DNA from: Clostridia bacterium
GTDB lineage: Bacteria; Bacillota; Clostridia; Oscillospirales; CAG-272
Reading direction: 5' to 3'
Assembly (NCBI GenBank): GCA_017501545.1
Contig: JAFVWS010000012.1
Location: 1-41,663, forward strand
DNA: 41,663 nucleotides
The translations under genes were made by a program, and so were the position numbers. Below are positions 36,433 through 41,663 of the stretch, piece after piece; within the stretch, counting starts at the first letter, position 1, and every line of letters begins with the position of its first letter. Below the pieces are notes generated by a model. The model searched no databases. It was not told the DNA's origin and was given only the letters and a program-made list of their open reading frames with translations.

Positions 36433-39015
36433 CTAATTATTAAATAGCTTTTTAAGCTCAAAGATAAAGTTCATTGCCTCTATTGGTGTAATTGTATTTA
36501 AGTCAAGCTTCTTTATCTTATCGGCTGCCTCGTAAATTGCCATATCCTCGAAGCTCATCATAGCACTTGCCACCGGAGCCTCCTTTGTAGTCTTTGCTTC
36601 TACGGTGCCGTTTTCTATCATTTCGGAAAGCACGCCCTTTGCGCGCTTAACAACCTCGTTTGGAACACCAGCAAGCTTTGCAACCTCAATACCGTAGCTA
36701 TCGTCTGTTGGTCCCTTGACAATTTTGCGTAAGAAGGTAATTTCCTCTCCACGCTTCTTTGCGGCGATATTATAGTTTACAATTCCTGCTATTTCATCCT
36801 CAAGCGAGGTAAGCTCATGATAGTGTGTTGCAAACATACTACGCGCGCCTATTTTTTTGCCAGCGGTGTATTCTGCAATTGCACGTGCAATGCTCATACC
36901 ATCAAAGGTAGATGTGCCTCTACCAATTTCATCGTAGATAATAAAGCTCTTTTTAGTTGCATTTTCAAGAATATATGCAACCTCTGTCATTTCAAGCATA
37001 AACGTGGACTGTCCTGATGCTAAGTCGTCTGATGCACCAACACGGGTAAATAGCTTGTCCACTATGCCTATTCGAGCGCTTTTTGCAGGAACAAACGAGC
37101 CGATTTGAGCCATTAAAACTATAAGCGCACTTTGACGCATATAGGTTGACTTACCAGCCATATTAGGTCCTGTAATAAGTGCCATTTTATCAGTTGTTGT
37201 GTTTAGATAGGTGTCGTTTGGTACAAAGTAGCTATCCTTGACAAACTGCTCAACAACTGGGTGACGTCCGTCCTTAATATCGATAACGTCACTATGGTCT
37301 ACGTCAGGACATACGTATGAATTTTTAACTGCTACCTCTGCAAGTGAGAGATATACATCAAGCCTTGCAAGCATATTAGCACTACGCTGAATACGTCGTA
37401 GCTCGTTTCCTACCTTGTCCTTAATATCACAGAAAAGCTCATATTCAAGATTGCAAAGCTTGTCCTTTGCGCCAAGCACAGTCGCTTCCATGCTCTTTAA
37501 TTCCTCTGTAATATATCTTTCGCAGTTTGACAAGGTCTGCTTTCTTATGTATCTTTCCGGAACCTGAGAAATTAAGGATTTTGTAACCTCTATATAGTAG
37601 CCAAAGACTCTGTTATAGCCAATCTTGAGTGTTTTAATTCCCGTCTTTTCTCTTTCGTCCTCTTCGATTTTGTCAATCCAGCCACGGCCATCTGACATAA
37701 TATTACGTAGGTGGTCAACCTCTTGGCTATAGCCGTCCTTAATAAAGCCTCCCTCTCTTATAGAGAATGGTGGCAAGTCAATAAACGCATCATTAATAAG
37801 CGTGGTGACGTCCTCAAGACTGTCAAGTCCTTCACGTATATTAACAAGCTCGCGCGCTTCGGCTGTGTATAAGAGGTTTTTAACCTCTGGAATTACTGAA
37901 AGGGTTGAGGCAATCGCCTTTAAATCCTTTCCGTTTGCAGTAGAATATACGACCTTAGTCATAAGCCTTTCAAGGTCGAGCACGCTTGAAAGAAGATTGA
38001 TTAGCTCTCCTCTTAAAACGATATTTGATGCAAGAGTTGAAACAGCACCTTGTCTTTCAAGAATTTTCTTAACGTCAAGAAGTGGATGCTCAATATAGCT
38101 TCTTAGCATTCTTGCACCCATTGAGGTCTTGGTTTTGTCAAGAACCCAGTAAAGACTGCCTCGTTTCTCCTTGTTTCTCATAGACTCACAAAGCTCAAGA
38201 TTACGGCGTGTGTTTAAATCCATTTCCAGATATTGTCCCTCGCCATAAACGTTTACTGCACTGATATATGAAATGTCAGTCTTTTGAGTCTTAATTATAT
38301 ACTCAAGTATTGCGCCCGTTGCAAGCACAACGCTTGTATCTTGCGAATATTTATCTAAGAATTCAATACCAAATTGTTCAATTACTCTACCAGTACATCT
38401 TTTGTCCTCGTAGTAATTATGCATACCGAACTCTACTAATGCGCCAAGCTTTTCCTTGGCAAAATCAATTAAAAACGCACCGTTTTCCTTATCTATATTT
38501 GTAATGATTTCCTTTGGTGCGTATGTACCAAGCTCATTTAATATACGGCTTGGCTCATTTTCGACGCTTGTTGCGCACATTTCTCCAGTTGAAATGTCTG
38601 CAAAAGCAATACCAACCTTATTTCTATCGAAATAAAGTGAGCAAAGATAGTTGTTTTTAGTTTCGTTGAGGAGTGATGCCTCAACAACTGTGCCAGGGGT
38701 AATCTCCCTTACAACCTCACGGCGTACAATGCCCTTTGTTTCGTTTGGATCCTCCATTTGCTCACAAATTGCAACCTTGTAGCCCTTTGAAATAAGCTTT
38801 CCGATGTAAGGCTCTACGCTGTGGTATGGAACGCCACACATAGGCGCCCTTTCAGGCTCACCACAGTCACGACCTGTTAGGGTAAGCTCAAGCTCTCTTG
38901 ACGCAGTTATGGCGTCGTTAAAGAACATCTCGTAAAAATCACCGAGACGGTAAAACAGTATAAAATCCTTGTATTGTTCCTTTATTTCAAGGTATTGAAG
39001 CATCATAGACGTCAT
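36433..39015 (-). CDS. mutS: DNA mismatch repair protein MutS
   Basis: An 860-residue MutS1. The mismatch-reading Phe-x-Glu is in GDFYEMFF (~25-32). The connector, lever and clamp domains follow. The ATPase shows Walker A GPNMAGKS (616-623), then FIIYDEIGRGTSTFDG and the ATHYHELT switch. It recognises mispairs and recruits MutL, which is encoded next. The first residues (MTSMMLQYLEIK) match the family start; a GGGGG ribosome site lies nine bases upstream. The 49-base gap after ylbF contains no obvious terminator. Confidence 0.97.
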   Translation of the reverse strand: MTSMMLQYLEIKEQYKDFILFYRLGDFYEMFFNDAITASRELELTLTGRDCGEPERAPMCGVPYHSVEPYIGKLISKGYKVAICEQMEDPNETKGIVRREVVREITPGTVVEASLLNETKNNYLCSLYFDRNKVGIAFADISTGEMCATSVENEPSRILNELGTYAPKEIITNIDKENGAFLIDFAKEKLGALVEFGMHNYYEDKRCTGRVIEQFGIEFLDKYSQDTSVVLATGAILEYIIKTQKTDISYISAVNVYGEGQYLEMDLNTRRNLELCESMRNKEKRGSLYWVLDKTKTSMGARMLRSYIEHPLLDVKKILERQGAVSTLASNIVLRGELINLLSSVLDLERLMTKVVYSTANGKDLKAIASTLSVIPEVKNLLYTAEARELVNIREGLDSLEDVTTLINDAFIDLPPFSIREGGFIKDGYSQEVDHLRNIMSDGRGWIDKIEEDEREKTGIKTLKIGYNRVFGYYIEVTKSLISQVPERYIRKQTLSNCERYITEELKSMEATVLGAKDKLCNLEYELFCDIKDKVGNELRRIQRSANMLARLDVYLSLAEVAVKNSYVCPDVDHSDVIDIKDGRHPVVEQFVKDSYFVPNDTYLNTTTDKMALITGPNMAGKSTYMRQSALIVLMAQIGSFVPAKSARIGIVDKLFTRVGASDDLASGQSTFMLEMTEVAYILENATKKSFIIYDEIGRGTSTFDGMSIARAIAEYTAGKKIGARSMFATHYHELTSLEDEIAGIVNYNIAAKKRGEEITFLRKIVKGPTDDSYGIEVAKLAGVPNEVVKRAKGVLSEMIENGTVEAKTTKEAPVASAMMSFEDMAIYEAADKIKKLDLNTITPIEAMNFIFELKKLFNN

Positions 39016-39064
39016 ACCGTCTTACCCCCTAAAATCAGTGATTTATGCTTTTATAAAGCCTTAA

Positions 39065-39460
39065 TTAATGATGGTGATGACCACAGTCTGAGCCACAGCT
39101 TGAGCAGTCGTGCGCGCATGGGCGTTGGCCTGTGATTTGGAACTCAATTTCAGCGTTAACCTCGTTCATAAGGGCATTTACGTCCTCTTGAGCCTTGTTA
39201 ATCATAATAAATGTTTCGCTACTTGTAACTGCTTCAACGATTTCGTTAAGTCTATTTTCAATCGCCTCGATAATCTTTTGGTCAACAGTCTCTTTTTTGT
39301 ATTCCTCAGCAAGTGCGATTTGTTGAGTATTGTACTCGAGCATAAGTGCTTGGATCTTTTCATCCTTTTCGTAAGCTACCTTTGCCTCTTCCATTTTTGC
39401 GATACGTGCATCAGCCTTAATTGCTTGTCCAAGCTGAGCAGCAAGCTCCATAATTTCCAT
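39065..39460 (-). CDS. YlbF/YmcA family protein with Cys/His tail
   Basis: A 131-residue helical protein of the YlbF/YmcA (Com_YlbF) family. The helical core covers ~1-110, with the characteristic DEKIQALMLEYN and IENRLNEIVEAV segments. The tail CAHDCSSCGSDCGHHHH (~115-131) has four Cys and five His. In Bacillus, YlbF, YmcA and YaaT form an iron-sulphur complex that steers RNase Y; the cysteine tail here suggests metal binding. AAAGGAG lies seven bases before the ATG. It sits between miaB (17-base gap) and mutS. Confidence 0.85.
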   Translation of the reverse strand: MEIMELAAQLGQAIKADARIAKMEEAKVAYEKDEKIQALMLEYNTQQIALAEEYKKETVDQKIIEAIENRLNEIVEAVTSSETFIMINKAQEDVNALMNEVNAEIEFQITGQRPCAHDCSSCGSDCGHHHH

Positions 39461-39477
39461 TTCTTTTCTCCTTTGGA

Positions 39478-40872
39478 TTATATTATTTCACCGAACAGAT
39501 TAAAGGTATCTGCGCGTGTGATTTTAACATTAATAAAACTGCCTGTATAGTCCTTATCACATTCAAAGTGAACAATTTTGTTGCCCTGTGTGCGAGAGGT
39601 ATACATTTTTTCGTTGCTTTTGCTTTTTCCGTCAACCAAAACGCGTACGCTTTTGCCAACGAAGCTATCATTTATTTCCTTGGAAATATCGTTTTGCTTA
39701 TCACAAAATCTTTGATATCTTTCGTGCTTTATTTCCTCTGGAATTTGATTCTCCATAGAAGCGGCTGGCGTGCCCTTTCGTGGAGAGTATATAAAGCTAA
39801 ATACTGAGTCATATTTCACCCTTTCAATTACCTCAAGGGTTCTTTCAAAGTCATCTTCACTTTCTCCGGGAAAGCCGACTATTATATCAGTTGTTAGCGT
39901 TATATTTTCGTTTTCTGCCCTTAATTTTTCTATAATTCCGAGATATTTTTCAAGGTTATAGTGTCTATTCATCCTCTTTAAAATATCATCCGAGCCACTT
40001 TGGAGTGGAAGGTGGAAGTGTCCACTTGTGCGAGGGGATGCCTTTATTGCCTCAATCATTTCGTCCGAGGCGTCCTTTGGATGCGAGGTCATCAGGTGTA
40101 GCCAAAAATCACCCTCTATTTTTGAAATATCGTCAAGAAGCTCACTAATGCTTGTCCTATTTTCTAAGTCCTTACCATAGGAATTGACGTTTTGTCCAAG
40201 CAAGGTAATTTCCTTGTAGCCCTTTTTAACTAAATCCTTAATTTCAAGAAGGATATCCTCTTTTTTACGACTACGCTCCCTGCCCCTTACGTATGGGACA
40301 ATGCAATATGTACAGAAATTATTACAGCCGTACATTATGCTGACCCAAGCGCGATAGGTGCTTTCTCTTACCGAGTCAAGCCCCTCTGCAATTTTTGGCG
40401 TTTCAGGGTCGATATCAAAATATCTTTTGCCACCATTTAGTGCGTTATAGACAAACTCTGGCAAGCGATGAATTGCGCCAGTGCCAAACGTGAAATTAAC
40501 ATAGTGATATGACCTTTTAAAATGCTCACGCCTGTGCTCCTGTGCAGTCATACAGCCACACACACCGATTATAATATCGGGGTTTGCGCTTTTGTAGTGC
40601 TTAAAGCGACCCACTATTGAAAGCGCCCTTTTTTCAGCATGCTCTCTTATCGCGCAGGTGTTGACGATTAAAATATCCGCCTCTTCCTCCTTGCTTGTCA
40701 GGGTGTAGCCCATTTTTTGAAGAAGTGCTGAAATTTTTTCACTATCAGCCTCATTTTGCTGACAGCCCAAGGTCATGACAAAAGCCTTTTTGCCCTTGCC
40801 CTCTAATATGGCCCTTGCTTTGCTTAGATATTCGTTTTGCTTATTTATCTCTGAGAAATCAACAAAGCCCAT
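39478..40872 (-). CDS. miaB: tRNA-2-methylthio-N6-dimethylallyladenosine synthase
   Basis: A 464-residue radical SAM methylthiotransferase acting on i6A37 of tRNA. The auxiliary cluster ligands are C37 (TLGCQQNEADSE), C73 (NTCAIREHAEKR) and C107 (GCMTAQE). The radical SAM motif is C183-x3-C187-x2-C190 (YGCNNFCTYC), followed by VPYVRGRERSR. A TRAM domain ends the protein. The ATG at 40872 has AAGGGGG seven bases upstream and begins MGFVDFSE; the open frame extends 74 codons further through the promoter region and is not used. It is the first gene of the miaB-ylbF-mutS-mutL-tgt-deacetylase strand run. Confidence 0.95.
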   Translation of the reverse strand: MGFVDFSEINKQNEYLSKARAILEGKGKKAFVMTLGCQQNEADSEKISALLQKMGYTLTSKEEEADILIVNTCAIREHAEKRALSIVGRFKHYKSANPDIIIGVCGCMTAQEHRREHFKRSYHYVNFTFGTGAIHRLPEFVYNALNGGKRYFDIDPETPKIAEGLDSVRESTYRAWVSIMYGCNNFCTYCIVPYVRGRERSRKKEDILLEIKDLVKKGYKEITLLGQNVNSYGKDLENRTSISELLDDISKIEGDFWLHLMTSHPKDASDEMIEAIKASPRTSGHFHLPLQSGSDDILKRMNRHYNLEKYLGIIEKLRAENENITLTTDIIVGFPGESEDDFERTLEVIERVKYDSVFSFIYSPRKGTPAASMENQIPEEIKHERYQRFCDKQNDISKEINDSFVGKSVRVLVDGKSKSNEKMYTSRTQGNKIVHFECDKDYTGSFINVKITRADTFNLFGEII

Positions 40873-40912
40873 AATAGCCCCCTTTACGCGCGTAATAATA
40901 TGCGTACATAAT

Positions 40913-40941
40913 ATTTTATCATAAAGTAAATAAATATTCAA
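40913..40941 (-). promoter_or_regulatory. Promoter of the miaB operon
   Basis: On the minus strand: TTGAAT, 17-base spacer, TAAAAT with a TGA extension, 40 bases before the miaB ATG. Confidence 0.65.
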
Positions 40942-40973
40942 GGTGATAATAAAATTTTCTTTCAGCTTGCATC

Positions 40974-41002
40974 TTGCTTTCATCAAAAAAATATGATATA
41001 AT
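40974..41002 (+). promoter_or_regulatory. Promoter of the small membrane protein
   Basis: TTGCTT, 17-base spacer, TATAAT with a TGA extension, 39 bases before the ATG at 41042. It is divergent from the miaB promoter. Confidence 0.65.
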
Positions 41003-41041
41003 AAGTACAATATATTATATTTTAAACTAAAAGGAGCCATT

Positions 41042-41293
41042 ATGGCAAGAATAAGAGTTACTGATAAAATTGAGGAGCTACCAAAGGCAGTCAAGGTTTT
41101 ACTTTTTCTATTTCCTTTGACTGGCTGGGTTTTAAGCTCATTCTATCGCTTTTTCCGATATTCCGAAACCAGAGAAATAGTTACATTAGTTGTCGGCGTT
41201 ATCGGCCTTGTTTCTGGAATTGGAATTATCTTTGGCTGGGCTGATGCTCTTAGCGAAATGAAGCATAATAAGGCAACGTTTTTTGTTGACTAA
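41042..41293 (+). CDS. Small membrane protein of unknown function
   Basis: An 83-residue protein with a basic start, two predicted helices (~18-36 and ~46-66) and a short polar C terminus. I do not recognise the family. AAAAGGAG lies just before the ATG, it has its own promoter, and a terminator follows directly, so it is a real single-gene unit. Confidence 0.75.
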   Translation: MARIRVTDKIEELPKAVKVLLFLFPLTGWVLSSFYRFFRYSETREIVTLVVGVIGLVSGIGIIFGWADALSEMKHNKATFFVD

Positions 41294-41298
41294 AAGGG

Positions 41299-41318
41299 GG
41301 CGCAAATTGCGCCTTTTT
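41299..41318 (+). terminator. Terminator of the small membrane protein
   Basis: GGCGC/GCGCC stem within the palindrome GGCGCAA-A-TTGCGCC, followed by five Ts, six bases after the stop. Confidence 0.75.
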
Positions 41319-41340
41319 CTTTTTCAGGCAGTCCGAGCTC

Positions 41341-41501
41341 TGGTTTCGTGCACAAAAAAGCAAGCACTGATGTGCTTGACCGTTGAAACGGGAAGGCTCC
41401 CAAGGGAGCTATTTTTGTCCAGCTCCGTGTTAGCGAGCTACACGCTATCTTGGTTAAAAATGCGAACACAATTTGTGCATAGCACAAAGACGGGTCGATG
41501 T
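41341..41501 (-). repeat. Structured non-coding repeat, unit 1 (161 bp)
   Basis: This is the first of two tandem units. The left ~73 bases (41341-41413) match unit 2 except for one extra A in an A run and two loop bases. Hairpins in plus-strand order are CAAGCAC-TGAT-GTGCTTG, CCGTT-GA-AACGG and GCTCCC-AA-GGGAGC. A variable long hairpin closed by ATTTTT/AAAAAT follows, then TTTGTGC-ATA-GCACAAA. On the minus strand the CAAGCAC hairpin is followed by a T run, so each unit would end in its own terminator. This suggests a small RNA read from the minus strand. Confidence 0.7.
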
Positions 41502-41663
41502 TGGTTTCGTGCACAAAAAAAGCAAGCACCCATGTGCTTGACCGTTGAAACGGGAAGGCTCCCAAGGGAGCTATTTCTGCCAAGCTTACACTTGCAAGCA
41601 GATTTCTTCTTTGGCAGAAATGCGAACCCAATTCAAGTGCAGGCACTTGAAGACGGTTCGATA
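41502..41663 (-). repeat. Structured non-coding repeat, unit 2 (cut by window end)
   Basis: This unit has the same order of hairpins as unit 1. The variable part keeps pairing with different bases: ATTTCTGCCAA/TTGGCAGAAAT closes the long hairpin, and TTCAAGTGC-AG-GCACTTGAA replaces TTTGTGC-ATA-GCACAAA. An outer CGAACC/GGTTCG stem (41623-41660 region) is perfect here and degenerate in unit 1. More units may follow beyond the window. Confidence 0.7.

Noticed and set aside
40873-41094. 74-codon N-terminal extension of miaB
   Set aside because: It crosses the miaB promoter and the divergent gene; family members start near MGFVDFSE.
41290-41646. 118-codon minus-strand frame with a repeated LGAFPFQRSST phrase
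   Set aside because: It is the translation of the structured repeats; the phrase repeats because the DNA repeats, and the differing parts keep RNA pairing rather than protein similarity. It also runs across a terminator.
41623-41663. tRNA-like T-arm (GGTTCGA) at the window end
   Set aside because: No acceptor, D or anticodon arms around it; the motif is part of the repeat's outer stem and degenerates in unit 1.
41341-41663. CRISPR array
   Set aside because: Period of 161 bp with long internal hairpins and only two units; no Cas genes and no short repeat/spacer pattern.

Overview
The window looks like a chromosomal segment of an anaerobic, AT-rich Firmicute, most likely a Clostridia-class gut bacterium. 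Supporting signs are strong AGGAGG-type ribosome sites, TTG/GTG starts beside ATG, many U-tailed hairpin terminators, a flavodiiron protein with rubredoxin, indolepyruvate:ferredoxin oxidoreductase, and a YlbF protein with a Cys/His tail. No tRNA, rRNA, CRISPR array, phage gene or transposase was recognised.

Layout. (1) 1-3.0 kb, minus strand: TspO, then an operon of flavodiiron protein, ZIP metal transporter and rubredoxin. (2) 3.1-6.1 kb: a zinc-ribbon membrane protein, a serine hydrolase and a membrane-anchored alpha/beta hydrolase. (3) 6.1-15.2 kb, plus strand: an eight-gene operon of sodium/solute symporter, two phenylacetate-CoA ligases, IorA, IorB, a double-ACT protein, an amidohydrolase and an aminotransferase. 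Together they can link exogenous arylacetates to aromatic amino acids in either direction. (4) 15.2-20.8 kb: a GH4 alpha-galacturonidase-type enzyme divergent from uxaB-uxaA-uxaC, giving a route from pectin fragments to 2-keto-3-deoxygluconate. (5) 20.8-24.4 kb, minus strand: a large lipoprotein with a duplicated domain and a PepD-type dipeptidase. (6) 24.4-31.2 kb: the complete F-type ATP synthase operon atpI-B-E-F-H-A-G-D-C. Its c subunit carries the two-carboxylate pattern known from a sodium-driven rotor, and its epsilon subunit lacks the C-terminal domain. (7) 31.2-32.4 kb: an island bounded by ~20-bp inverted repeats, holding a strongly folded RNA gene and a zinc-ribbon membrane protein. 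(8) 32.4-40.9 kb, minus strand: miaB-ylbF-mutS-mutL-tgt-polysaccharide deacetylase. (9) 41.0-41.7 kb: a small membrane protein, then tandem ~161-bp non-coding structured repeats that run off the window end.

Physiology implied: a strict anaerobe with oxygen/NO detoxification, ferredoxin-linked aromatic acid metabolism, pectin-sugar use and probably sodium-coupled energetics (sodium-type c ring plus an SSS symporter).

The most unusual items are the tandem covarying repeats at the right end, the rod-like RNA at 31393-31608 inside an inverted-repeat-bounded island, the two-carboxylate c subunit beside a truncated epsilon, and the two-ligase arylacetate operon with an embedded amidohydrolase.
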